In this document: positions 54,111 through 64,000 of the stretch, piece after piece
Layout: each line of letters begins with the position of its first letter
How positions within the stretch are numbered: position 1 is the first letter of the stretch
Origin: Maniola hyperantus
Lineage: Eukaryota; Arthropoda; Insecta; Lepidoptera; Nymphalidae
DNA: 64,000 nt
Direction of reading: 5' to 3'
NCBI RefSeq assembly: GCF_902806685.2
Contig: NC_048539.1
Coordinates: 11,420,501-11,484,500, forward strand
Made by a program: the position numbers and the translations under genes
Notes under the pieces: generated by a model
Database searches by the model: none
Told to the model about the DNA's origin: nothing
Seen by the model: only the letters and a program-made list of their open reading frames with translations

Positions 54111-54508
54111 ACCCGACTACGGCAAAGCCAAAAGGAGAGGTTATGGTTTTGGCAGTCTAATGTATGTATGTATGTATGCATGTATGTTTGTATCTATGTG
54201 TGTTCCACTGAAGCGGCTAAAGTACTGGGCCGATTTTGATGAATGAGGTGTCACTTGATTCTTTGTTATGGTCCGGGTGACTTGGCTACATTTTATAAGA
54301 ACAAAATCGATCTGACGGATGTTACATCCAAAAAGTGGCAGTCTTTAATAATTTTTTTTGGTATTGTATCGAAAGGGACGTCAGATGAAAGAGGAAAAAA
54401 TACTGAGTTCATAAATATAAATATAGTATAATAATAAAATATACCAAGCGACAGAAACTCAATTTTTTAATAATATTTTAGCGTTTATTAAGTTGACCGT
54501 AGTCGGGT
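54111..54508. mobile_element. MITE with ACCCGACTACGG terminal inverted repeats
   Basis: acccgactacgg at 54111-54122 and ccgtagtcgggt at 54497-54508 are exact inverted repeats, bounded by T-rich flanks. The 398-bp interior has a GTAT microsatellite (54162-54190) and no protein, although a 63-codon incidental ORF crosses it. Confidence 0.78.
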
Positions 54509-54514
54509 TTTAGT

Positions 54515-55710
54515 TTTCAACTTTATGAATTTACCCACTTATGGTATACGGTATTAGAAATATCTAGAAGTCTATCTATCATTACTTAAGTCTTCTTAGT
54601 ATATATTATAAGTCGACATACGATCTATTCAATATCAAATTTCGGGTCGAACCGATTTAGACTGTTACAGCTAGGTTACAGCAATGATACGGTTAGGTAT
54701 CTAGATATAATATTCTAATTTATATGAGTAAGTAGACCGCGTCTTCGCCGATGTTTCTATACAATATACATTGACCTATTCTGGGTGAAGCCGTAATTCT
54801 ATTATTAAAGCTTTACGAAAAATATGTATTTTCACGGTAACGTAGCCCTGCTGGAACGTAGGTGCGATTATATAACACTCTTGAGACCTGTACAACCGGA
54901 TCCAAGTTAGATTGCGTTCTAAGCCTATACCGCAGAGCTTTAAAAAAGGTATGTAATAGAAATGGTATCTTGTGGTCTTTAATAAAAATGACCACGTGTC
55001 ACCGATTTTATGCAGCGCACTAGGGTTCCATACGATGATTATATAAAATACGCACAATATTGAGAGGATCTCATGTAAGTAGGTATCATCAATCTATATT
55101 CTTGTAAACTGTTGTTTTTTTTTTCAAATTTTTAGACTGTAGTTTCTGAAATAACGGTAAATTTTCATCTATTATTTCTTAAATAACTTTAAAAAAAATT
55201 TGAAACCTTCACAATGAGCCCTTACAATTGATCTGTCATACACAGTTTGCAAAACATTTTCTTAATTTTCTAATTTTTTAATAACATAATTAGCTCTTGC
55301 ATCCAAACCAAACGATATGCAAATAAGTCGCACCCCTATCCATGCATCCGTGCCCATCGTGGCAGACGGATCTAACGCTTCTATAACACTTCTACATATT
55401 TTATTCTGTTTTCTGTGGTCTATCCCAATATGACCCTTTTCTTGTAGCCACTACGTGCTACTACTGTTAATGGTATATAAATATTTTCTGAAATACCATA
55501 ACATAAAATAAATCATAAAAAATAGCCACGTAAGTCTTCCTTAACTAGATAATGCGCCAAAACCGTAAGTAAGTAGGTAATTCTTTTTATTCTGTGCTCT
55601 GGCTTCAAATTTTAATTTTAATTAGGTGCTCAATTATATTGTGAAGATGCATAAAATCCTAAATAGTTTGAACATAGACTGGTTCTATGAGTTTGATGAT
55701 GATTTTCTTC
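54515..55710 (+). other. No gene supported
   Basis: A 93-codon minus-strand ORF (54776-55057) has no recognised domain; the interval 54770-55040 may be an old repeat. Otherwise AT-rich. Confidence 0.35.
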
Positions 55711-55831
55711 ATGATGTTAAGCAAGTCACATTTTTATTGCAACGCACATATTATTATTAACTTGATTATCTACCCGGGATCGAACTAAATCCTCCTAAAT
55801 AGAAGGCCGACATCTTAACCTAGACTACCTA
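55711..55831 (-). mobile_element. S1 SINE head fragment
   Basis: ctacccgggatcgaactaaa, tcctcctaaatagaaggccg, acatcttaacctagactacc: reversed B and A boxes. The body is badly decayed. Confidence 0.5.
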
Positions 55832-55872
55832 TAATTTTTTAAAGAATAATGATGATGATGAAGAATGAGCCA

Positions 55873-56010
55873 GTGATGACTAATATTCCCCTTTCTCTTC
55901 AACTAAGCGTTAACTTTATGCTAGGAGTAGGTACGACAATAGTGCAACGGGTGGGGTTTGAACCGGCTAACCATCCGGATTTCTTTTAACCCTTGAGCTA
56001 TTGAGGCTCT
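55873..56010 (-). mobile_element. tRNA-Phe-like SINE (S2), reverse
   Basis: gatgactaatattccccttt, ttatgctaggagtaggtacg, ggggtttgaaccggctaacc (B box), cttgagctattgaggctct (A box). Confidence 0.75.
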
Positions 56011-56136
56011 AAGCTGTGTATTTAAACATCTTTATTGTTAACAGAATTACTAAGAGTAAGAATACAGGATACACTTAAAAAAACAAAGGCCGATCTTAGC
56101 ATCACTTTTACACAACAGTTACTTAGGTACTAGTGG

Positions 56137-56283
56137 TCTACACAAATTTCAAATCCCTATTTTACCCTCTTAGGGGTTGAATATTAAAAAAATAGCAATC
56201 TGCATGCCTTTCAGCCCATCCAATAGTTTGAGTTGTGCGTTGATCAGACAGGCAGTCACCTTTTCCTTTTATATAAGTATTTA
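56137..56283 (-). mobile_element. Helitron-like element fragment, subfamily 2
   Basis: ggtctacacaaatttcaaat, ccctattttaccctcttagg, gtgcgttgatcagacaggca, tttatataagtatttaga. The CTAG head is missing. Confidence 0.6.
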
Positions 56284-56289
56284 GATATT

Positions 56290-57060
56290 AGGTATAGATT
56301 TATTTATTGAGTGACTGAGCGATTAAAATTTTGTTGCAATACTGCTTACGTGAGTCAAGGTCTTGTGCAATGCGGGCAATCACTATAAAAATCGTAACCA
56401 TAACAAATACAAAACCTAATAAATATTCATCATTATATTTACCTCATTTACACCAACATTTCGAATGTTAGCAGCATTTACACTAGGCGCGGACTAAAAA
56501 GCAGCAATGTAGAGTTCGTGACCTCCTTATTAGAATACTAAATTGTAATCCAGTACAATATTGTGCGCAGTGCACGTTATTTAGAGTTTATGTAATCTGT
56601 ACTTTATATTTACGGTCATAAGATTCTTTATGCAGCGCTTCATGCTAAACGATCGTAAAAAAATTCCTTAGCGCCCTACGAAGGTTTAATGTGAATTAAA
56701 ACTTTATTAAGAATAATTACGCAATGGAATAGGCTTAAAAGATCATTGACCTCGTTTACTCAGTAATTGCGCATAGTCAGTGCCTCTCCGTGTCCTATTA
56801 TGTAATCGACAACCAAGTCTCTCGTTAGAAGCGCTGCGCCCGCCGCCGGCCGGCGTGTCTTGTATAGAATGTAGTAGGTACCTATACCTATAATAGTTTT
56901 CATCCTCATCTACCTTAGAATTTTATTAATTCCTGTCTATATAATGTGTGTTTTTAGGTGCCGTTGAATCTAGTCAATAGCAGGATGGGTGACCGTATTT
57001 AGAGGTCCATATTATTAAGATCTTATACCTTTTCTCGGTTGTACACTACTGTACTGATTC
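56290..57060 (+). other. No gene seen
   Basis: AT-rich, with a GC-rich patch at 56828-56866 (gcgctgcgcccgccgccggc). No NRF exon found. A weakly similar patch recurs near 57425-57480. Confidence 0.35.
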
Positions 57061-57061
57061 T

Positions 57062-57162
57062 GAGCACACCTAAATTTCAGAGTGTTCGCAACTTGGGACT
57101 CTAACGTCTATCGGTTTTCCGAACTATGTGCCCCGCCCATTGCCACTTCAGCTTCGCAACCC
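57062..57162 (-). pseudogene. RTE-clade LINE fragment
   Basis: Minus strand encodes VAKLKWQWAGHIVRKTDRR, the widely conserved KLKWQWAGH motif C-terminal to RTE reverse transcriptase. About 25 codons remain, next to an A' element. Confidence 0.65.
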
Positions 57163-57309
57163 GTACACATTCTGGGAAAATTTCAACTCTCTACCTATTA
57201 CAGTTCACGAGACAGCCCACTGACAGACATACGGATGGATGGACGGACTTATAGCGGAGGATCAGTAACATAGTCCCATTGGCATCCTTCGGGTACGAAA
57301 CCCTTAAAA
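57163..57309 (+). mobile_element. Family A' element fragment
   Basis: Reverse complement of part of 27736-27880: acattctgggaaaatttcaa, gacagacatacggatggatg, and ggcatccttcgggtacgaaa. Confidence 0.55.
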
Positions 57310-57814
57310 GTGACTTACTCACTAGCAGGCTGTGTTAAATCTATAGTCAAATCTAAAGCACTACTTACCTACATTTATCAACTGAAGTGTCTAAAGACTA
57401 TTGACCTGAATACAAACGTGCGTAGTAAATGCCTTTCCATGACTAATTATGTAACCGTGAACGAGTCACGTGCGCGGTTCAGAAAAAAAAAATTGCTCGC
57501 AGATAGCGTGCCGCCACTCAGCTATTTAGGTTGTGAGCCCACAGTAAAACATCGTGTTCGTAGGTAACACTTCTTACGTTATTTTACATACGTATTACGC
57601 CTATTATTTGTTGTTCTGTATCTAAAACTAAGCCAAATATCGATTTATCTAACCATAATCTATGCCTTATAGCAATAAATATACTAAAATTATATTTATT
57701 TTGACAGTTATGAGCCTTGAAACATCTCTATTTTTAACTTATGATTCTGAGACAACTTCATGCGTAAATAAACCATGTAAGAAACTAAAAAATATATAAT
57801 ATATTCTACTAGAA

Positions 57815-58043
57815 CTAGATGATGCTTGCAATTTCGTCAGCGTGCTGCGTGGATATGTTTAGTAAGCATATTCCGCGGGAGCCATAGATTTTACGGGATA
57901 AAAAGTAATGTATGTGTTAATCAAAAGTATAATCTATCTTTATTCCACATTTCAACTAAATCTGTCCAGTAGTTTTTGCGTGAAATAGTAACAAAAATAC
58001 ACACACAAACATGTAAACTTTCGCTTTTATAATATTAGTATGT
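57815..58043 (-). mobile_element. Helitron-like element, variant
   Basis: ctagatgatgcttgcaattt, cgtcagcgtgctgcgtggat, cgggataaaaagtaatgtat, cttttataatattagtatg. Confidence 0.65.
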
Positions 58044-58203
58044 TAGTATAATTATATTTAAAAAAAACAAAAAGATTGATTTGTACCGTTTGTTTGTTGT
58101 TTTATGTTTGTAAAAAACCTAAATCGGGGATGAAGTTGCGTACATCATTTTGTAATAGGATAGAAACTAAATTTCTTCATAAAAGTAGGTATAACAAAGT
58201 ATT

Positions 58204-58399
58204 CATCATCATCGTTATCAACCCATGACCGGCTCACTAACGAGTACGAGTCTCCTCTCAGAATGAGAAGGGTTTTGGCCATATTCTACCACGCTTGCCA
58301 AGTGCAGATTGGCAGACTTCACACACCTTTGAGAACATTGTGGCGAACTCTCAGGCATGCAGGTTTTCTCACGAAGCTTTCCTTCACCGTCACAAAGTA
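58204..58399 (-). mobile_element. S1 SINE body fragment
   Basis: catcatcatcgttatcaacc, ctcctctcagaatgagaagg, gcagattggcagacttcaca, ctctcaggcatgcaggtttt. The tRNA-like head is missing. Confidence 0.7.
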
Positions 58400-58675
58400 A
58401 GTATTCATTAAGCTAAAATTTTCATTTTACAAAGTTCACCCTCACTCTACAAAGTGCGAGGTCTTAAAATATTTTACCCTAAATTGGTTTGTATTACATT
58501 TGGGGTGATAGAATGTAGCTTCCGTTCTATGTATAAACTAAGAGCCCTTTATTGCTTTAATTTCCTTTCAAATATTTTCACTTTTAAACCATTTTCAATA
58601 CACGAGTCACGATTCAGAACCTTTATTGCTTATAAAGGTTCGGGATAAACCTTTTTTATAAATAAAACCTCAATA

Positions 58676-58800
58676 GCTCAATGATTAAAGGAGCGAACTG
58701 AAATCCAAAAGGTCGGAGCTTCAAACCCCACCTGTTGCACATTGTCGTATCTACTCCTAGCACAAGGGAAAGGGAAGTATTCGTCAGGGGGGCATTCATT
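58676..58800 (+). mobile_element. tRNA-Phe-like SINE (S2), decayed
   Basis: acctcaatagctcaatgatt, aaaggtcggagcttcaaacc, tatctactcctagcacaagg; the 3' part is decayed. Confidence 0.7.
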
Positions 58801-59033
58801 AGGGGAGTAAAATAAAAATTAAGTAAACTTTAAATTGAAATTTTTCAAATCTTAAAACTTGGTTTTGCACCTAAACAAATCATCAACAACGATTTCACGA
58901 GTTTCAACTTGAAAAATTTATTCAGTATTCATATTCTTTCATATTCGTGTATATTCACTGTACGACTTCGAAAAATTCCGTATACAAGACAATATAATTC
59001 CAATTCGATATTCCGATTGAAATATTTTATTCA

Positions 59034-59356
59034 CAAAAAAAAAAAACCGACTTCGTTACACAAACACTAAAAATTGAAAAATAATTTAATTTATTACCGA
59101 TTATATTATGTATACAAGAGTTAATATAGTTCCATAATAATACTTTTTGGTGCCGGTGCCAATTAGCTTTAGCTGCGCGAATCGTCTAGACTTCATATTT
59201 TTATGGGACTCCACAATGGCACCTCATTGGCACCGACCCCAAAAAATATTATTATGGAACTATATTAACTCTTGTATACATAATATATTCGGTAATAAAT
59301 TAAATTATTTTTCAATTTTTAGTGTTTATGTAACGAAGTCGGTTTTTTTTTTTTGT
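59034..59356. mobile_element. Foldback element, 117-bp arms
   Basis: 59046-59162 and 59227-59343 are reverse complements with few mismatches (ends accgacttcgttacacaaac and ...gtaacgaagtcggt) around a 64-base loop. Flanked by A-run and T-run. Confidence 0.88.
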
Positions 59357-59359
59357 AAA

Positions 59360-60195
59360 AAAAATTTATTTCACAATTTTTAGTGGCCCCATGGAATTAT
59401 GCTATGACTGGTTAAAAATCTACTGTTTACTAAGCTATTACACTTCTCGCGAGGGAGAATTTACTCTTATCCGTTGAGGAGTTCCAGTATCTATCTTCGA
59501 AGATGTTCATCAGATCTTCACCAAATTGAAATGGGACCAACTTTGAACTATACCCTTTCAAACAAAAAAAGAATTTTCAAAATCGGTACAGGCGTCTTTG
59601 AGTAATTGGGGAACATACATAAAAAAAAAAAAAAAAAAAGATTCCGACGAATTGAGAACCTCCTCCTTTTTTTGAAGTCGGTTAAAAAGAAAGTTTAATC
59701 CTGCCGTGAAACGCTCTTTACCTGCAGCCCGAGCGTAGGTAGTCAGTGTGACACAAATCTCTCGCGATTTATCTTCCCTCGAGAAATCGTCGAACTGATT
59801 GTGCTTGTCCTGCAGGTTTTTATTAGGTAGGTACATAATATTTTCTAGCTTCATTAGCGCGGTGCGCCATAGTAACATACCTACCACTGCGACATTGTGG
59901 ATACGATGTGGTAAGACAATAAATCTAAATACATAAAACGAAAAGGTGACTGACTGACTGACTGACTGATTGGTTGAACAGAGCAATAGCTATCAGCTGC
60001 TCTATAAACAGACATATTATTATGGTTATTATTCGATCTACCTGCCTATTATAAAACATATTATATTTCTAGCTACGTACCTATTAGCTATTATGAAATA
60101 TAAAAAATTGCTTAAATATTATACAGAATATTTCACCTAGTTTCCTTATATTCATAAGTAAGCACAATGCGAAGGTAGATCTTCTATACTCTTTA
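59360..60195 (+). other. Repeat remnants, no gene
   Basis: A 19-base A run at 59621-59639 and ttgaagtcggttaaaaag at 59672 relate to the foldback element upstream. GACT repeats at 59947-59970 resemble subfamily-2 Helitron ends. A 142-codon minus ORF crosses these repeats and is not credible as a gene. Confidence 0.45.
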
Positions 60196-60366
60196 GAGCC
60201 TCAATAGCTCCACCGGTATAGGAGTGGACTGAAAACCGAAAGGTCGACGGTTCAAACCCCGCCCGTTGCACTATTGGCGTACCTACTCCTAGCACAAGCC
60301 TGACGCTTAATTGGAGAGGAAAGGGGAATATTAGTCATTTAACATGGCTAATATTCTTTTTAAAAA
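60196..60366 (+). mobile_element. tRNA-Phe-like SINE (S2), best copy
   Basis: agagcctcaatagctccacc, gactgaaaaccgaaaggtcg, acggttcaaaccccgcccgt, tagcacaagcctgacgctta, ggggaatattagtcatttaa, atggctaatattctttttaa, and an A-rich tail. Confidence 0.82.
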
Positions 60367-60389
60367 ATAAAAAAATAAAAAATAAAATA

Positions 60390-61034
60390 TAAAAATGAAT
60401 CACTAAATGTGTGGCTCATCGCAAATCTCGAAAACCGCTGATCCGATTTCGCTAATAGGCTACTTGACAATTTTTTTTAGTTGGTCTTAAATGGTTAATA
60501 TTTGTCCTATTATATCAAAAAAATTAACACTATATTTTTTTGCGCCCTAAAAACCGTAAAACTTTAATTTAAAAAATATTTTTCTTAGACAGGTGAAAAC
60601 ACTGTCGGCCATGTTTGGAAAACACTGTCGGCCATGTTTGGCCGATAGATTATCTGTGCTCTGACGTCATGCATTTGTAAACAACAGTATAACCCTGGGT
60701 TATACTGTTGTTTACAAATGCATGACGTCAGAGCACAGATAATCTATCGGCCAAACATGGCCGACAGTGTTTTCACCTGTCTAAGAAAAATATTTTTTTA
60801 AATTAAAGTTTTACGGTTTTTAGGGCGCAAAAAAATATAGTGTTAATTTTTTTGATATAATAGGACAAATATTAACCATTTAAGACCAACTTAAAAAAAT
60901 TGTCAAGTAGCCTATTCTTTTTTAATAATATTCCTTGAAGTACGAGGATGGTTCTTACGGAGAGAAAAATTTAATTCAACCTCCCCCTCAATTTTCTAAA
61001 CTCCACCCGAGCGGAGCCGAGGCGTGTCAGCTAG
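60390..61034 (+). mobile_element. Helitron-like element interrupted by palindrome
   Basis: Left part ggctcatcgcaaatctcgaa, aaccgctgatccgatttcgc. Right part cccgagcggagccgaggcgt, gtcagCTAG at 61031-61034 followed by T. The 463-bp palindrome 60454-60916 separates them. Confidence 0.5.
60454..60916. mobile_element. 463-bp near-perfect palindrome (foldback MITE)
   Basis: aataggctacttgacaattt at the left end, its complement at the right (aattgtcaagtagcctatt). The centre is ataaccctgggttat at 60696. The right arm is 220 bases. The left is 242 because gaaaacactgtcggccatgtttg is present twice (period 23). Apart from that duplication, only one length difference and a mismatch were noticed. Confidence 0.9.
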
Positions 61035-61243
61035 TTTTTCATAAAAATTTAAGCATCTGGCCGAGTTCGCGTTAAGAGCCCTCATTTCCTTGCAAAGTTC
61101 AGAATAGAATATTACACTCTAGATGTAGGTAAAGTACCAATTTTAGCAGCGGCGCAACTTTTAACTTCCATGTTGCAAGTGTAAGTTATAATTGTTACGT
61201 ACCTATTTGTAGCAATATTAAGTACCTATGTATGCATTACTTC

Positions 61244-63075
61244 TAACATCAGCACGGATTCTAACATCAGCACGGATTCTTGCCTGGTAGATCCACGTCC
61301 TCAAACCTAGTAAGTTTCACGACCTCGTTATCAGTAGCTATAGACGCGAAAAAGCAGGTGGACACGATATATACAGATTTTAAAAAGGCTTTTGACAAAG
61401 TACCACACCGAAACTTAATTGAGAAACTTTCGTATTACGGGTTTTCTGATCCACTACTGCAATGGTTTGCATCATACTTGAATGATCGTTCTTTTTATGT
61501 TGTTGTTAATGGTTTCAGCTCATCAGTGCATTCAATAACATCAGGAATCCCTCAAGGATCACACCTAGGTCCAATTTTGTTTAATATTTTTGTGAACGAC
61601 ATTGTCTTCTGCTTTAAACACTCCACACCATACCTGTATGCTGATGATTTAAAATTCACCAAAATTATCTGTTCCCCAAGGGATTCACTTTTACTCCAAG
61701 ATGATTTTAACAGGCTAACAGACTGGTGCACATCTAATGGCATGCAACTTAATTGCAATAAATGTCTCCACATCAAATTTACCCGCAAGCTTAACGTTAT
61801 ACCAACGCAATACAGTCTAAATGGCATAAATTTAAAAGAAGTCGATCTCATAAAAGATTTGGGGGTTATGTTAGATAGCAAGTTGACATATCTTGATCAC
61901 ATAGACAAGGTTATTGGCAAATCAACAAAACTGTTAGGTTTTATTATGAGGCAAGGTAGAACCTTTAAAGAAACCAAAACTAAAATAGCTCTTTATAACA
62001 GTCTTGTTCGCAGTAACCTGGAGTACTGCAGTGTAGTGTGGCGGCCGCATTATGCTACACACTATTTAAGATTAGAGCGTGTCCAAAAAAGATTCATGTG
62101 GCATCTGTCATATTCAGCAAGGATACACAAAACAGTTATTTCTTATAAGGATAGAGTAAAATATTTTAAAATGATGACCCTTAAAAATAGAGGTGACTTG
62201 CTAGATCTTATGTTCCTATATAAATTGCTAAGAAATAAAGTAGACTGTCCAAGTTTACTTAGCAAAATCAATTTTAGAGTGCCGCGTAGATATCCACGCA
62301 CTGCCATAACTCCTTTAGTGCCACCACTCAGCAGAACAGTCTTCGGGGCCAACGCTACTCTGCCCCGGTTGTGTAAACTATACAATGAGCGCAGTCAATT
62401 GATAGATATAAATACAAATTCGATTGCTATGTTTCGTAAGTTAGTGATAAGCGACCTAGTCAAAAGCTAGCCAATAGCTGTACCTACCCTGAACCTGGAA
62501 TTTAATATTACTATTAAATTATTTTTGTAATTTTAAAATTAATGAATCTATATTTTTACTTTTACATACCTACCTAGTTATCTACTTATTATTTTTTTTA
62601 GTCTCATTTCAAAATATATTTTTTGTATCTAAACTACCTTTATAAAGTGAAAGTAGGTATAATGAAATAGAAATTAATTTTAGAAATAAGAGTGTGTTAG
62701 AACTTAGAATGTGTAGAATATAAGAAAATAGTAATTAAGTATAAACGTAAAAAAAAAAATTGTAACATTATATTATACCTAGTAGTTAATTTAGTTTTTT
62801 TAACATATTTATTAATTTTACAGTAGAACGTTTACCTACTGTTTACTTTTTAACCATACCTACAGACATACTGAATGGAATCTTTACCTACTTAAATTTT
62901 TATCCCCTTTGTAACTCTGATATCTGTACGGAATTTGCATGCAGTGTTTACTTTTAAATGATTTAACATAGTTGTGCATGATAGAAAAACCTATGTATTT
63001 ATTATAGTTAGTAAGTTTTATGTTAAAATCGCTAGTAAACCATTCAATAAAAATAAAAAAAAATAAAATAAAATA
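61244..63075 (+). mobile_element. 5'-truncated non-LTR retrotransposon (jockey/CR1-like)
   Basis: Contains the reverse-transcriptase ORF (61280-62470), a ~575-bp AT-rich 3' untranslated part and an aataaaaataaaaaaaaata tail to about 63075. The 5' part of the LINE (endonuclease, first RT motifs) is absent. The truncation point is marked by two tandem copies of an 18-bp sequence. Confidence 0.8.
61280..62470 (+). CDS. Non-LTR retrotransposon reverse transcriptase, C-terminal 396 codons
   Basis: Residues 32-41 TDFKKAFDKV (motif A, first catalytic Asp), 88-107 SGIPQGSHLGPILF...VND (motif B), 120-123 YADD (catalytic pair), then the thumb and the conserved NLEYCSVVW and LERVQKRF segments. The frame begins upstream with QHGF before LPGRSTSSNL; the initial codon is TTG, not a true start. 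No internal stop or frameshift after that. A full element would have an apurinic endonuclease and upstream RT motifs, so this copy cannot mobilise itself. Clade assignment within jockey/CR1 relatives is tentative. Confidence 0.88.
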   Translation: MPGRSTSSNLVSFTTSLSVAIDAKKQVDTIYTDFKKAFDKVPHRNLIEKLSYYGFSDPLLQWFASYLNDRSFYVVVNGFSSSVHSITSGIPQGSHLGPILFNIFVNDIVFCFKHSTPYLYADDLKFTKIICSPRDSLLLQDDFNRLTDWCTSNGMQLNCNKCLHIKFTRKLNVIPTQYSLNGINLKEVDLIKDLGVMLDSKLTYLDHIDKVIGKSTKLLGFIMRQGRTFKETKTKIALYNSLVRSNLEYCSVVWRPHYATHYLRLERVQKRFMWHLSYSARIHKTVISYKDRVKYFKMMTLKNRGDLLDLMFLYKLLRNKVDCPSLLSKINFRVPRRYPRTAITPLVPPLSRTVFGANATLPRLCKLYNERSQLIDINTNSIAMFRKLVISDLVKS

Positions 63076-63176
63076 CATTAGGTACATTACTCGTGATTGT
63101 TGATTTCTGGAATCAAAAATAGCCTATATCCGTCTCCAGGTGGTCTCCAGGATACAAATTATCGCTGTAACAAATA

Positions 63177-63300
63177 TAGTCCGCGACAGTTTAAGATGGT
63201 ATTCGGGCAGGGCCCCGCAGCGGGTTAGCGCGGGGGCTGTGTGGTTGTGCGGGGCGTTCCCACTTCCCTCCCGATTGCCATCTCGACCTGTTGCGTACTA
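63177..63300. mobile_element. GC-rich MITE
   Basis: tagtccgcgacagtttaaga, gggttagcgcgggggctgtg, end tctcgacctgttgcgtacta. Both TIRs are readable. Confidence 0.7.
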
Positions 63301-63304
63301 GACA

Positions 63305-63648
63305 TTTACGCTAGGTAGTATTAGCCTATATATATATTATATAGCCTATTAATCGTCTATTTTTCTTTGAGTTCACGTTACCATAGCCTGAAATTTAACA
63401 TAATATCGTCGATTCAGGATCAAACCGAGAGTTCCCTCACTCTAGTTCACTCTGACGAATCTATAATGGTTCCCCTTTTTACTACGGAACTCTAAAAAGG
63501 AGGATATTATTGAATTTGGCACAAACTCTATCAATTTCATCTCGAACACTGTTTCAGTCTATTGAAATGAAATGGTTCGATTCGATAAGGCAATTTGCGT
63601 TTTCATCGGGCGCAGATGTGCCGTCCATTAAGAGGATTCATTATTACT
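63305..63648 (+). other. No gene seen
   Basis: Holds a possible family A scrap (atggttcccctttttactac, ggaactctaaaaagg near 63467-63500). Otherwise unique AT-rich sequence. Confidence 0.35.
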
Positions 63649-63828
63649 AAGCTTATGCTCGCGACTTCGTCCGCGTGGACTACATAAATTTCAAATCCCC
63701 ATTTAACCCACTTCGGGGTGGAATTTTGAAAAATTCTTTCTTAGCGGATACCTACTCTTTACAAAGAACATACCTACCCTTCAAATTTCATGTCTCTAAG
63801 ATCAGCGGCTTAGGCTGTGCGTTGATAT
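63649..63828 (-). mobile_element. Helitron-like element, subfamily 2
   Basis: aagcttatgctcgcgacttc, gtccgcgtggactacataaa, cttcggggtggaattttgaa, gtgcgttgatataaaattca. After it, aaaattcaaagt is repeated three times to 63885. Confidence 0.65.
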
Positions 63829-64000
63829 AAAATTCAAAGTATAAAATTCAAAGTGCGATCTTATATTTTTATATAAAATTCAAAGTCAGTCAGGACTTTG
63901 AATTTTGTATATATGAGATGAGTACGATATGGAGATCTAATATTATGAGCCGCCAACCCTTCTGTCTTTTTTTAGATGTAGGTACTTAGTATACATCTTG

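Noticed and set aside
54776..55057. 93-codon minus-strand ORF
   Set aside because: No domain or splice signals recognised; an aromatic-rich translation of AT-rich, possibly repeat-derived DNA.
56941..57000. Candidate second exon of the NRF-like gene after tttttag at 56956
   Set aside because: In the phase required by the donor at 53072 it hits TAG after seven codons and shows no NRF motif.
59558..59986. 142-codon minus-strand ORF
   Set aside because: It reads through a poly-A/T run (Phe11) and repeat remnants. Composition and context are those of non-coding DNA.
61552..61881. 109-codon minus-strand ORF
   Set aside because: Antisense shadow of the reverse-transcriptase ORF; the same holds for 62143-62385.

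Overview
This is a 64 kb window of an AT-rich insect genome, most likely a moth or butterfly (Lepidoptera). That inference rests on the repeats. More than 25 copies of Helitron-like elements end in the motif GCGGACGAAGTCGCGGGC. There are also two tRNA-derived SINE families, RTE-type LINE fragments, and GTCT-microsatellite elements with GGGTTCCGTAC ends. These types are characteristic of lepidopteran DNA. No bacterial, plasmid or viral gene organisation, CRISPR array or free-standing tRNA/rRNA gene was seen.

Layout. (1) 1-14253, + strand: the 3' eleven coding exons of a Cip4/TOCA-1/FNBP1-family gene, with F-BAR, HR1 and SH3 domains. All eleven exons join in frame to 556 residues and a stop codon; the first ~60 residues lie upstream of the window. 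Its 3' UTR probably runs on through 14254-17.5 kb. (2) 17.6-52.7 kb: about 35 kb without a convincing gene. It is packed with SINEs, Helitron-like elements, foldback MITEs, LINE 3' ends and RTE fragments, and it holds a ~1 kb tandem duplication at 20.7-22.8 kb. One GC-rich 73-codon minus-strand ORF (30103-30324) looks protein-like but was not recognised. (3) 52744-53072, + strand: a 5' UTR segment and first coding exon (signal peptide plus start of an NRF domain) of a probable nose-resistant-to-fluoxetine-like acyltransferase-3 gene. No second exon was found in the remaining 10.9 kb. (4) 53.1-64 kb: presumed intron of that gene, with SINEs, a 117-bp-arm foldback element, a 463-bp near-perfect palindrome, and a 5'-truncated jockey/CR1-like LINE with a 396-codon reverse-transcriptase ORF (61280-62470).

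The two host genes are unrelated in function: one links Cdc42, membrane curvature and actin, the other is a membrane acyltransferase-like protein. No joint pathway is implied. The rest is a record of transposon activity. It includes nested insertions with visible target-site duplications, tandem Helitron-like copies, a dead duplicate exon in Cip4, and several short perfect inverted repeats that look like template-switch events. All calls are by eye; no database search was run.
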